Positions 20,483 to 28,707 of a DNA stretch of 34,068 bases are shown in pieces. Below the pieces are notes generated by a model. The model was not told the origin of the DNA. It made no database searches and saw nothing but the letters and a program-made list of their open reading frames with translations. Position 1 is the stretch's first letter. Each line of letters begins with the position of its first letter. Source of the stretch: Candidatus Limiplasma stercoravium (GTDB taxonomy: Bacteria > Bacillota > Clostridia > Christensenellales > Aristaeellaceae). The stretch spans positions 1 to 34,068 of the forward strand of contig DVME01000110.1 in assembly GCA_018715175.1 (NCBI GenBank). The letters are read 5' to 3'. The translations under genes were made by a program, and so were the position numbers.

Positions 20483-20560
20483 TCAATGCCGTACCGGGCC
20501 GCGCTCCATTCGTTTGCGCGGCTTGGGCGGGGTTAGCAGCTTCGCGGGTTTGCGCGCCAT
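20483..20560 (-). CDS. 25-residue basic, proline-rich small ORF between rpe and the helicase
   Basis: An ATG at 20560, preceded by AAGGAGG with an ideal eight-base spacing, opens 25 codons ending in TGA at 20483. The peptide runs MARKPAKLLTPP, then KPRKRMERGPV and ends RH. It carries about nine basic residues and one acidic residue. It sits in the 148-base gap between rpe and the helicase, on the same strand and in the same apparent operon. A further ATG two codons upstream is too close to the binding site to be the start. I know of no family. Its charge suggests RNA or ribosome contact, but it could also be a leader peptide controlling the helicase, or non-coding. Confidence 0.5.
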   Translation of the reverse strand: MARKPAKLLTPPKPRKRMERGPVRH

Positions 20561-20606
20561 CGCCATCGCCTCCTTCCCATCCGTTGGCATTAGGATGCCC
20601 GACGGC

Positions 20607-21239
20607 TTAGAGCGCATGCACCAGGCGCACGACGCCCGCCGCGTCCTGCGCGCCAAAGAAGGCCGTGCCCATAATCAGCACCCCGACCCCGGCCTTAACG
20701 ACCTCGGAGGCGTTGAGGGCGTTGATGCCGCCGTCCGCCGCTATTTCGCCCGCAAAGCCCATTTCCCGCAGCGCCCGGGCCTTGTCCAGCACCTGGGGCA
20801 TCAGCTTTTGCCCGCCGAAGCCTGGCTCCACCGTCATCAGCAGCACCCGGTCAATCAGCGGCAGGTTCTCAAGGAGGCATCGCGCGGGCGTTCCCGGCCT
20901 CAGCGACGCCCCGGCCTTGAGCCCAAGTCCGCGGATGGCGCGAAGGCTTTGGGCAAAAGCCTCGGCCTCCGCATGCACGGTAATGGCGCCAGCGCCGGCC
21001 TGCGCGAAAGCCTCCACAAATGCAAGCGGCCGCTGGAGCATGAGGTGTACGTCGTACCAAAAGGGCACCTGGCGCGCAAGCCCTCGCAGAATGTGCGGGC
21101 CGAAGGTCAGGTTGGGCACGAAACGCCCGTCCATGACATCGAAGTGCAATTCGTCGCAGCCCGTGCGCAGGGCGAGGCGGGCGGCGTCGCCCAGGCATGC
21201 GGGATCGGCCGCCAGCAGGGAGGGGGATATCTTAGCCAT
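20607..21239 (-). CDS. rpe: Ribulose-phosphate 3-epimerase
   Basis: A 210-residue TIM-barrel enzyme that interconverts ribulose 5-phosphate and xylulose 5-phosphate in the pentose phosphate pathway. Motifs are ISPSLLAAD at the N-terminus, the metal-site HFDVMDGRFVPNLTFGP, DVHLM, MTVEPGFGGQK and the phosphate-binding IAADGGINALNA. It is somewhat short but complete; family members are usually 215-225 residues. The start overlaps the rsgA stop by eight bases. The rsgA-rpe order is the standard Firmicutes arrangement. Confidence 0.96.
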   Translation of the reverse strand: MAKISPSLLAADPACLGDAARLALRTGCDELHFDVMDGRFVPNLTFGPHILRGLARQVPFWYDVHLMLQRPLAFVEAFAQAGAGAITVHAEAEAFAQSLRAIRGLGLKAGASLRPGTPARCLLENLPLIDRVLLMTVEPGFGGQKLMPQVLDKARALREMGFAGEIAADGGINALNASEVVKAGVGVLIMGTAFFGAQDAAGVVRLVHAL

Positions 21240-22125
21240 AGCGGTTCCTCCAGGCTTCTTGCGCCTTTTTAAGCAACAGGTGATAGCGCTCCAAGCGGCC
21301 CTGGCTGATGTCGCCCCGGCGGGCAGCCTCCAATACCGCGCAGCCGGGTTCGCTGAGGTGGTAACAGGGCGAAAACCGGCATTGGCCTTCGTAGGGCGCG
21401 AATTCGGGATAGTAGTCCTTGAGCTTGACCGGCTCCAATCCCTCCCATAGCTCCAGAAGGCTGAAGCCGGGCGTGTCCAGCACGCGGTAATCCCCGCTGA
21501 ACATCAGCTCCGCATGGCGCGTAGTGTGACGCCCGCGGCTGATGCGGCGGCTGATTTCGCCCGTTTGCAGCCGCAGGCCCGTGGCGGCGGCCAAAAGCGT
21601 GCTTTTGCCCACGCCGCTTTGTCCGGCCATACAGCAAATGCCGTCGCGCAAAAGCGCGCGCAAAGCGTCCAGCCCCTGGCCCGTCAGCGCGCTGACCTCC
21701 AGTATGGGCGCGTCCACGCCCGCGTATTCGGCTTTCATGCGCGCGGGGAAGCCGGGATCCAGATCACACTTGTTGAGCACCAAAGCCGTCCGTATTCCTT
21801 CTCGCACCGCCATGGCCAACAGCGTGTCGGCCAGGGGAAGATCCGGGGCGGGGGCGGGAGCCAGCACCAAAAGCATGTGGCGGATGTTGGCCACCGGCGG
21901 GCGGACGAGCGTGCTTTCGCGCGGCAGGATTTCCTCCACCCAGCCGTGTTCCTCGCCCTGGCCGGGGAGAAAGCGAACGCGGTCGCCCACCAGGGGTGTC
22001 AGCCGCTGGTGGCGAAACTTGCCCCGAGCGCGCAGCACATACACCGCGCCGTCCTGCGCCCGGGCGTAGTACAAACCGCCCACGCCTTTGAGGATCACGC
22101 CTTCCGGCGCGCCGTCTGCCGTCAA
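21232..22125 (-). CDS. rsgA: Ribosome small-subunit-dependent GTPase A
   Basis: A circularly permuted GTPase, about 297 residues, that checks late 30S maturation. An N-terminal OB-fold (GKFRHQRLTPLVGDRVRFLP) precedes G motifs in permuted order: LVLNKCDL (G4), SALTGQGLD (G5), GQSGVGKSTLL (G1), HTTRHAEL (G2) and DTPGF (G3). The C-terminal zinc site is CRFSPCYHLSEPGC. The preferred start is TTG at 22125, after AAGGGGAG. It begins just past the prkC stop at 22143. A longer reading to 22200 would overlap prkC by 58 bases and has no ribosome site. Confidence 0.95.
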   Translation of the reverse strand: MTADGAPEGVILKGVGGLYYARAQDGAVYVLRARGKFRHQRLTPLVGDRVRFLPGQGEEHGWVEEILPRESTLVRPPVANIRHMLLVLAPAPAPDLPLADTLLAMAVREGIRTALVLNKCDLDPGFPARMKAEYAGVDAPILEVSALTGQGLDALRALLRDGICCMAGQSGVGKSTLLAAATGLRLQTGEISRRISRGRHTTRHAELMFSGDYRVLDTPGFSLLELWEGLEPVKLKDYYPEFAPYEGQCRFSPCYHLSEPGCAVLEAARRGDISQGRLERYHLLLKKAQEAWRNRYG

Positions 22126-22142
22126 AACCGTTTCTCCCCTTC

Positions 22143-24035
22143 CTACTGAAGCGTGACGCTCAGTTCCTGGTACAGCTCTCCGTCCAAGTATACGCGGCAA
22201 AGGGTTTCGCCCTGCGTGGTGCCCGAAAGCGGGATAAGCATGGCGTTTTCCGCGCCGGCGGCAATGGTGCCCTCATATTCCGTGCGCTCCATATCGCCCA
22301 CCACCAGAGCCACGCGAATCGTCCGGTCGTGGTCGGCGGCAGGCGGGGTGACGCTCAATTCGCCGTGATACGGCTCGCTTTCCACGCCGACGGTCAGGGT
22401 GACGGGCGCGCCGAGCACCGCCATGGTTCCCGCCGTGGGCGACTGCGCAAGCACACGGCCAACCTGGGCGGCGTCGCTGACTTCCACATACACGGGAGAG
22501 GCGCATTCCAGGCTGCTTTGGGCAATGAGCTCCTGGGCCTGGGCCAGCTCGCAGCCCAGGCATTCCGGTACCATCACGCTACCGCCAGATACCGTAAGCT
22601 CCACGTTTTGCGCGGCGACGTAGCTTTCGCCGGCCTGAGGCGTTTGCGCCAGCACCGTGCCCACCGGCTGGGTGGATACCGTGCGCATGATGACGATACT
22701 GTCAACCCCGCGCTCATTGAGCCGGGCGGTGGCTTCTTCGTAGAGCAGGCCGGTCAGAACCGGCATGGTGGAGGTAGACGGGCCGAGGCTTACGGTCACC
22801 AGCAGGCTGTCGCCGCGCTCCATGAGGGTATCTGCCTCCGGGATCTGTGAAATGACGGTGCCGGCGGGAACGCTGTCGTGGTTGAGGTCGGTCTGCTGCC
22901 ATTCCAGCCCGGCGCGGCGGGCGAGAGCCTGCCCGTCGGAGACGCTAAGGCCCACGACGGAAGGCGCTACGGCGCTGCGGCTGACGCGGTTGTAAACCTC
23001 CACAATGCCGAAGGTCAGCAGCGCCAGCACGCAGGCCGCGCCCAGCACCGGCAAGACGATGTGCTTGATCGTGCGCCGGGCTTGCGGCCTAGGCGCAGGC
23101 CGGGGATGCCGCCGGGAATTCGTCGTGGTGCGCGGGCTAACCTCGCGCACCCTTGGGGCCGGGGCGTCCGACGGCGAGGCGGAGGATGTGGGGTTTAGCT
23201 CGCCGGGATTGAGGCGGCCGTCGCGGGCCCGAACCAGCGCGTCGGCCATTTCCCGGGCGCTCTGAAAGCGCTTCTTGGGGTTTTTCTCCAACGCTTTCAT
23301 GACCACCGCCACCAATGCCGGAGGCGTTTGGGGCGCAAAGTCGGCAATGGGCGGAGGCGGATCCTTGATGTGCTGCATGGCGACGGCCACGGGCGTATCG
23401 CCCACGAAGGGCACGCGCCCCGTGAGCATCTCGTAGAGAACCACGCCGGTGGAGTAGATGTCGCTGGGCGCCTCGACCACGTTGCCGGACGCCTGCTCGG
23501 GCGAGGAATAATGCACCGAGCCCACCACCGTGTCGCCTTTGCTGATGGTAAAGGCGCTGGTGATGCGCGCGATGCCGAAATCCGACACTTTCACATGTCC
23601 ATCGTCGCGGATGAGGACGTTTTGGGGTTTGATATCGCGGTGAATGATGCCTTTTTCGTGCGCGTGCTGCAGGGCGCTGAGAATCCGAATGGCGATTTGA
23701 ATAGCGGTTTGCGGGTTCAAACGCCCCTTTTGGCGGATGATGTCCTTAAGGGTGTGTCCGTTGACGTATTCCAGCACCAGGTAGCGGTATTCGCCTTCCA
23801 CGCCCACGTCCAGGAGGTTGACGATGTTGTGATGGATCATGCGGCTGGCGGCCTGGGCCTCGCGCTGGAAGCGCTCCAGGAATTCCGCGTCGCTGTTGTA
23901 TTCGCTTTTGAGAATTTTGACGGCCACGCTGTGCCCCGTGCGGATGTCCACGGCGCGGTAGACCAAAGACATTCCGCCCTGGCCGATGAAATCCTCCAGC
24001 TTATAGCGATCCGCAAAAACCATGCCTTTCATCAT
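22143..24035 (-). CDS. prkC: PASTA-domain Ser/Thr protein kinase
   Basis: A 630-residue membrane kinase that senses muropeptides and phosphorylates cytoplasmic targets. The kinase domain is at about 9-275, with the Gly loop GQGGMSLVY, Lys40 in VAVK, HRDIKPQN (Asp134), DFG (Asp152) and SPEQASG. A proline- and arginine-rich linker of about 70 residues follows, then a single membrane segment near 345-365 (IVLPVLGAACVLALLTFGIV). Three PASTA repeats (from APSVVGLSVSDGQALAR, MPVLTGLLYEEATARL and VMVPECLGCELAQAQEL) and an 80-residue C-terminal beta domain complete it. The start overlaps the phosphatase stop as ATGA, the classical stp-prkC pairing; a second ATG follows directly. The first PASTA has a helix-loop GTVISQIPEAD typical of the fold. 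Confidence 0.96.
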   Translation of the reverse strand: MMKGMVFADRYKLEDFIGQGGMSLVYRAVDIRTGHSVAVKILKSEYNSDAEFLERFQREAQAASRMIHHNIVNLLDVGVEGEYRYLVLEYVNGHTLKDIIRQKGRLNPQTAIQIAIRILSALQHAHEKGIIHRDIKPQNVLIRDDGHVKVSDFGIARITSAFTISKGDTVVGSVHYSSPEQASGNVVEAPSDIYSTGVVLYEMLTGRVPFVGDTPVAVAMQHIKDPPPPIADFAPQTPPALVAVVMKALEKNPKKRFQSAREMADALVRARDGRLNPGELNPTSSASPSDAPAPRVREVSPRTTTNSRRHPRPAPRPQARRTIKHIVLPVLGAACVLALLTFGIVEVYNRVSRSAVAPSVVGLSVSDGQALARRAGLEWQQTDLNHDSVPAGTVISQIPEADTLMERGDSLLVTVSLGPSTSTMPVLTGLLYEEATARLNERGVDSIVIMRTVSTQPVGTVLAQTPQAGESYVAAQNVELTVSGGSVMVPECLGCELAQAQELIAQSSLECASPVYVEVSDAAQVGRVLAQSPTAGTMAVLGAPVTLTVGVESEPYHGELSVTPPAADHDRTIRVALVVGDMERTEYEGTIAAGAENAMLIPLSGTTQGETLCRVYLDGELYQELSVTLQ

Positions 24036-24742
24036 GGCGCGGCATCCTCCGCCACACGGCACAGCACAAAGCTGACATTGTCCGCCCCGCCATGCTCCAG
24101 CGCCAAGGCCAGCAGGCGGTCGGCGGCAGCCTCGCTTTCCAGGGATGCCAGAGCCTGACGGATTTCCTCGTCGGTCACCATGTCGTATAACCCGTCGGAA
24201 CAGATCAGCCACACGTCGCCCGGCCGCTTGATCTCGGTCAGGATATCGGGATGCACCACCGCGTCGATGCCCACCGCGCGGGTGATGATGTTGCGCATGG
24301 GATGGGTGCGGGCTTTTTCGGCCGGGATGACATGGTTGCGCACCAATTCGGCCACCATGCTGTGATCTTGCGTTACCTGGCTGAGGCAACCGTCGCGCAG
24401 GCGGTAAACGCGGCTGTCTCCCACATGGGCGATGAGCAGCAGGTTTTGATCCTCCCATAGCACCGACAGCGTCGTGCCCATACCGCTGAGGGACTCATCG
24501 TCGTGCGCCAGGGTATAAATGCGGCGGTTGGCGGCTTCCACGGCGATGCGCAGGGTTTCGCGGCGGGGTGGTTTGCCGCGCAGAAGGTTTTTGAGCACTT
24601 CCGCTGCCACGCGACTGGCGGTTTTGCCGCCGTTGTGCCCGCCCATGCCGTCGGCGACGCCGTAGAGGGAGCCCTCGACAAGCAGCGTATCCTCATTTTC
24701 CGAGCGCACCAGGCCCCGATGGGTTCGTTGGATGACGAGCAT
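24032..24742 (-). CDS. stp: PP2C-family Ser/Thr protein phosphatase
   Basis: A 236-residue Stp/PrpC phosphatase that reverses PrkC phosphorylation. Metal-binding and catalytic motifs are RSENEDT near the start, GVADGMGGHNGG, GMGTTLSVL, AHVGDSRVYRLRDG, DHSMV, ITRAVG, ICSDGLYDMV and GGADNVSFVL. All the expected aspartates are present. The ATG at 24742 follows AAAGGGAG with seven-base spacing. It is coupled to prkC by ATGA and lies 51 bases after rlmN. Confidence 0.96.
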   Translation of the reverse strand: MLVIQRTHRGLVRSENEDTLLVEGSLYGVADGMGGHNGGKTASRVAAEVLKNLLRGKPPRRETLRIAVEAANRRIYTLAHDDESLSGMGTTLSVLWEDQNLLLIAHVGDSRVYRLRDGCLSQVTQDHSMVAELVRNHVIPAEKARTHPMRNIITRAVGIDAVVHPDILTEIKRPGDVWLICSDGLYDMVTDEEIRQALASLESEAAADRLLALALEHGGADNVSFVLCRVAEDAAP

Positions 24743-24793
24743 GTTTGCACTCCCTTTCCTTGCGCGAGTTGCGGCCGTCTCTATCCTACCATT

Positions 24794-25834
24794 TCAGGAC
24801 TGCGTTGGCAAGTGGCTGCGCCGAAGCTGTCCGCACGCGCCGCCGATATCCGCGCCCATCTCGCGCCGCACCGTGGCGGAAATGCGCAGGCGTTGCAGCT
24901 CTTCCAGAAAAGCGCGAATTTTTTGAGGCGGCGCCGGGCGAAGGTCGCGTTCCGAGACATGGTTGAGCGGGATGAGGTTGACGTGGCATTGGAGCGAACG
25001 CAGCAGCGCCGCCAGCTCGCGCGCATGCGAAAGCTCGCAGTTGAGGCCGTCGATGAGCGCGTATTCAAACACCACGCGCCGGCCCGTGCGCCGCACGTAA
25101 TCGCGCACCGCCTCCATGAGCGACGCCATGGGATACGCCTTGGCGACCGGCATGATGCGTTGCCGGAGGGCGTCGTTGGGCGCGTGCAGGGAAACGCTAA
25201 GCGTTACCGGCAGGCCTTCCTGAGCCAGGCGGCGGATGCCGTCGGTCAGGCCGCAGGTGCTGAGCGAAACATTGCGCAGGCTGAGGTTCAGTCCTTGCGG
25301 ATGGTTGATAAGGCGCAGGAAGCGCACGCAAGCGTCGTAATTGTCCATGGGCTCGCCGCTTCCCATGAGCACCACGTGGCCCACCCGTCCGCGCTGGCCC
25401 AGGTAGCGGTTGGCCAAAACCACTTGGGCGACCATTTCGCCCGCCGACAGGCTTCGCACGCAGCCTTCCAGCGTGCTGGCGCAAAAAGCGCAGCCCATTT
25501 TGCAGCCCACCTGCGTAGACACGCACAGGGAATGGCCGTAATGGTAGCGCATGAGCACGCCTTCCACGAGGTTTTGATCGTCCAGGGCATAGAGAAACTT
25601 GACCGTATCGTCCTTTTGGGAGGGAAAGGCTTGGCGCAGGGACATGGGCAAATCCACGCAGCTTTCGGCCAACGTCTGACGCAGCGCTTGAGGCAGGGTA
25701 TGCATTTGCGCAAAAGGCGTTCCACGATGCAGCCAGGCAAAAAGCTGCTGGGCACGGTAGGCCGGCTGACCTTGATCGACCAGCCATGCGCCCAACTCCT
25801 CGGGAAACAGGTCGAGCAGGATGCGCCTTTCCAT
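24794..25834 (-). CDS. rlmN: Dual-specificity 23S rRNA/tRNA adenine-C2 methyltransferase
   Basis: A radical-SAM enzyme of about 346 residues that methylates C2 of A2503 in 23S rRNA and A37 in some tRNAs. The iron-sulfur motif CxxxCxxC appears in VGCKMGCAFCAST. GSGEPMDNYD and LSVSLHAPND are typical. The second methyl-carrying Cys lies in the C-terminal REMGADIGGACGQL. The ATG at 25834 forms a TGATG overlap with the rsmB stop and has GGAGG eight bases upstream. A GTG three bases earlier is an alternative. Confidence 0.96.
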   Translation of the reverse strand: MERRILLDLFPEELGAWLVDQGQPAYRAQQLFAWLHRGTPFAQMHTLPQALRQTLAESCVDLPMSLRQAFPSQKDDTVKFLYALDDQNLVEGVLMRYHYGHSLCVSTQVGCKMGCAFCASTLEGCVRSLSAGEMVAQVVLANRYLGQRGRVGHVVLMGSGEPMDNYDACVRFLRLINHPQGLNLSLRNVSLSTCGLTDGIRRLAQEGLPVTLSVSLHAPNDALRQRIMPVAKAYPMASLMEAVRDYVRRTGRRVVFEYALIDGLNCELSHARELAALLRSLQCHVNLIPLNHVSERDLRPAPPQKIRAFLEELQRLRISATVRREMGADIGGACGQLRRSHLPTQS

Positions 25835-27255
25835 CACCGCACCCTCCGCATTTTCGCGATGAAAAAGCCTTCCAAGCCTTCCTGCCCCGGCAGGATTTGC
25901 AGCCCGAAGTCCGTCTGCCGGTTCCGCAGGGACTCGGGAACCCCCTGGGGCAGCGCGTCCATGACATATTCGGGATGACGGCTCAAAAACGCCTCTACCT
26001 GCCCGGCGTTTTCCTCAGGCAGAAGGGAGCACGTGCTGTAAACCAGCGCGCCGCCCACGCGCAGATAGTGGCACAGCGTTTCCAAAAGCTGCGCTTGCGT
26101 CTGCGCCATGGCCGCCACGTCCTCGGGCTTCAGGCGCAGTTTCAGGTCGGGCTTTTGCGCCATGACGCCCGTGCCGCTGCAAGGCGCGTCCAACAGGATG
26201 GCGTCCAGCGACCGATCCAGATCCGGTCGGTAGACGCTGGCGTCGCGCACAGTCACGCGCAGGTTGTCCAGTCCCAGCCGGCGGCGCATGCTTTCCAGCA
26301 GGTGGGCGCGCTTTTCGTGAAGCTCCCAGGCGAATACGCGGCCTGTGAGCTGCATGCGCTCGCACAGGTAAGCCGCCTTGCCGCCCGGAGCGGCGCAGGC
26401 GTCCAGCACCTTCATGCCGGGCTTGACATCCAAGGCCTCCGCCGCCAGCATGCTGCTTTGCCCCTGGACGGAAAACAGGCCCTTGCGATAGGCCTCGTCC
26501 AAGGCGATGTCCGCCGCTCCGCGCACCCGCCATGCGTGCGCGACCGCGCCGCGTTCCACCTGCCAGGGACGGCTGGAGAGCAGCGCTTCAAACTCCGCGT
26601 CGCTCATGCGGGTCATGTTGGGGCGCAGCACCAGCCAGGGCTCGGGCTCGCGGTACAGTACGACGCGCTCCGCTTCCGCTTCGCCGTAGGCTTGTATGAG
26701 CCGGTCAACCAACCATAACGGCATGCTGCCGCGCACGCTCAGGAATTCGCGCAGGCCGTCCTCGCGCTTGGGCCAGGGAATGTCCGCCTTGCCCCTGGAG
26801 AGGTTGCGAAGCGTCGCGTTGACGAACCCGGCCGCCTGCGTCATGCCCATGGCCTTGACGAGATTTACGGCTTCATTGACGGCGGCGCTGTCGGGCACGC
26901 GATCCAAAAAGAGAATCTGGTAGGCGGACAGGCGCAGGATGTCTCGTTGCACCGGCTCGCGCGTGGGATGGTTCATCAACCGATCCAGCGCCCAGTCGAT
27001 GGCCAGCTCGTTTTCCAGGGCGCCATAGATGATGCCCGTGGCCAGGCGCCGATCCGCCGGCGACAGGCGGGCATTGCGCAGCCGTTCGCCCAGGGCCAGG
27101 GATGCGTAAGCGCCGTTGCGATGCACGTCGGTGAGCACCTCCAGGGCCAAACGCCGCGCGCCGGTGCTAAGCCCCGTGCTCTCGCGCGGGGCGGAGGGAC
27201 GCCGGGGCGTGCCTTTGGAGGCGAAGGGACGCTTGCCGTTGGGTTGCCTGTTCAT
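25834..27255 (-). CDS. rsmB: 16S rRNA (cytosine-967-C5)-methyltransferase
   Basis: 473 residues. An N-terminal NusB-like domain (about 30-165, with ARRLALEVLTDVHRNGAYAS and DSAAVNEAVNLVKAMG) is joined to a Rossmann methyltransferase domain. SAM motif I is VLDACAAPGGKAAYL. The two functional cysteines are in DAPCSGTG and YSTCSLLPEENAG. The start ATG overlaps the fmt stop as ATGA (27252-27255). A longer in-frame reading to 27498 would run deep into fmt and is discarded. The first 28 residues are basic, Pro/Ser-rich and likely disordered. Confidence 0.96.
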   Translation of the reverse strand: MNRQPNGKRPFASKGTPRRPSAPRESTGLSTGARRLALEVLTDVHRNGAYASLALGERLRNARLSPADRRLATGIIYGALENELAIDWALDRLMNHPTREPVQRDILRLSAYQILFLDRVPDSAAVNEAVNLVKAMGMTQAAGFVNATLRNLSRGKADIPWPKREDGLREFLSVRGSMPLWLVDRLIQAYGEAEAERVVLYREPEPWLVLRPNMTRMSDAEFEALLSSRPWQVERGAVAHAWRVRGAADIALDEAYRKGLFSVQGQSSMLAAEALDVKPGMKVLDACAAPGGKAAYLCERMQLTGRVFAWELHEKRAHLLESMRRRLGLDNLRVTVRDASVYRPDLDRSLDAILLDAPCSGTGVMAQKPDLKLRLKPEDVAAMAQTQAQLLETLCHYLRVGGALVYSTCSLLPEENAGQVEAFLSRHPEYVMDALPQGVPESLRNRQTDFGLQILPGQEGLEGFFIAKMRRVR

Positions 27256-28193
27256 AGTTTTACCTCGTCGAGCGAAACGCCCGCGTCGATGGGGTGCCCC
27301 AGCAGAAAGGCGCGCGCGTCCATGCGTTTGCCGCCGGGAGCCTGGAGTTCCAAAATTTCCACGGCGCCGTCGGCGGTGGCGACCACCAGGCCGTCGCGCC
27401 GGTTGGCGCGCAGCACCGTACCGGGCGCCCCGCAACCTTCGGCGGGCGCAACGCGCCACAGCTTGAGCGCGCCTTCTTTCAGCGCAACCCAGGCGCACGG
27501 CCAGGGCGACATGGCGCGCACGCGCAATAGACAGTCCCGCGTGCCCCGCGAAAAATCAATGCGGCCCATGTCCTTGTTGAGCATGGGATCGTAAGTGCTT
27601 TGGGTGTCGTCCTGCTTTTGGCGGGGACAGTCGCCCGCCTCCAGGCGGCGCAGGGTTTCTACCAGCAGCTCCGCGCCCATATCCGACAGGCGGCGCGACA
27701 GCGTATCCGCCGTATCGTCAGGCAAAATCGGACATTCGCACCGCAAAAGCATATCGCCGGTATCAATGCCCTTGTCGGAGAGCATGGTGGTTACGCCGGT
27801 CGTTTCGTCGCCCTGCAAGATGGCCCATTGAATCGGGGACGCTCCGCGGTGGCGCGGCAGCAGGGAGGCGTGAACGTTGACCGTGCCCATGGGCGGCACG
27901 TCCAGGATGTCCTGGCTGAGAATCTGCCCGAAGGCAGCCGTGACGCATACGTCGGGCCGCAGGGCGCGCAGAGGCTCCAGACCGTCCAAACGGATTTTGA
28001 CGGGCTGGTACACCGGCAGGCCATGGCGCAAGGCCGTTTCTTTCACCGGGCTTTGCTGCACGCGCCCGCCGCGTCCCTTGGGCTTGTCCGGCTGAGTAAA
28101 GACCCCGACTACCTCGTACCCGGAGGCCAGCAGCGCCTCCAGCGACGGCACCGAGAATTCCGGCGTGCCCATGAATACCACGCGAAGGCTCAT
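27252..28193 (-). CDS. fmt: Methionyl-tRNA formyltransferase
   Basis: A 313-residue enzyme that formylates initiator Met-tRNA using 10-formyl-tetrahydrofolate. VVFMGTPEFSVPSLEALLAS opens the Rossmann domain. The catalytic region is VNVHASLLPRHRGASPIQWA, followed by GDETTGVTTM and DTGDMLL. The C-terminal OB domain begins near residue 205 (DFSRGTRDCLLRVRAMSPWP). It overlaps def by ATGA (28190-28193) and rsmB by ATGA. GGAGG lies seven bases before the ATG. The def-fmt pairing is the usual one. Confidence 0.97.
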   Translation of the reverse strand: MSLRVVFMGTPEFSVPSLEALLASGYEVVGVFTQPDKPKGRGGRVQQSPVKETALRHGLPVYQPVKIRLDGLEPLRALRPDVCVTAAFGQILSQDILDVPPMGTVNVHASLLPRHRGASPIQWAILQGDETTGVTTMLSDKGIDTGDMLLRCECPILPDDTADTLSRRLSDMGAELLVETLRRLEAGDCPRQKQDDTQSTYDPMLNKDMGRIDFSRGTRDCLLRVRAMSPWPCAWVALKEGALKLWRVAPAEGCGAPGTVLRANRRDGLVVATADGAVEILELQAPGGKRMDARAFLLGHPIDAGVSLDEVKL

Positions 28194-28675
28194 TCCTTGG
28201 CCTCCTTGTCCTCTTGCTCTTCCTCGGGAAAGATTTCGCGCTCCATCTTGTCCACGTACAGTATGCCGTCCAGATGATCTAGCTCGTGGCAGAAAGCACG
28301 GGCCAGAAAGCCCTCCGCGTGGTATTCCACGTCTTCGCCGCGCGCGTTTTGCGCCTTCACGGTGACTTTCTCCGGACGGATTACCAGTCCCTGGCGTCCG
28401 GGCACGCTCAGGCAGCCTTCCGGCCCGCTCTGCTCGCCCTGGGCGTCGGTGATGACGGGATTGACCAGCTCGATCAGGCCCTCGCCGATATCCACCACCA
28501 CCACGCGGCGCAGGATGCCCACCTGCGGCGCAGCCAGGCCGACGCCGTTGGCCTTGTACATGGTGTCGGCCATGTCTTTGAGCAAAATGCGCAGCCGCAG
28601 GTCAAACTTGCTGACCGGCTTGGCCTGTTTGCGCAGCTTTTCGTCGCCGATTTCCACGATTCTTCTCGTTGCCAT
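28190..28675 (-). CDS. def: Peptide deformylase
   Basis: A 161-residue metalloenzyme that removes N-formyl from new proteins. The three family motifs are present: GVGLAAPQVG, EGCLSVPG (Cys metal ligand) and HELDHLDG (two His ligands and the catalytic Glu). The acidic, lysine-containing C-terminal tail (FPEEEQEDKEAKE) is short. The ATG at 28675 is eight bases from AGGAG and is preferred to one at 28681, which is only two bases away. Confidence 0.97.
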   Translation of the reverse strand: MATRRIVEIGDEKLRKQAKPVSKFDLRLRILLKDMADTMYKANGVGLAAPQVGILRRVVVVDIGEGLIELVNPVITDAQGEQSGPEGCLSVPGRQGLVIRPEKVTVKAQNARGEDVEYHAEGFLARAFCHELDHLDGILYVDKMEREIFPEEEQEDKEAKE

Positions 28676-28707
28676 ACGCATTTCTCCTAACTGAATATGA
28701 AAATCCC

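Noticed and set aside
24503-25978. 491-codon plus-strand frame opposite stp and rlmN
   Set aside because: Both minus-strand genes have full sets of catalytic motifs; the long opposite frame spans two unrelated genes and a gap.
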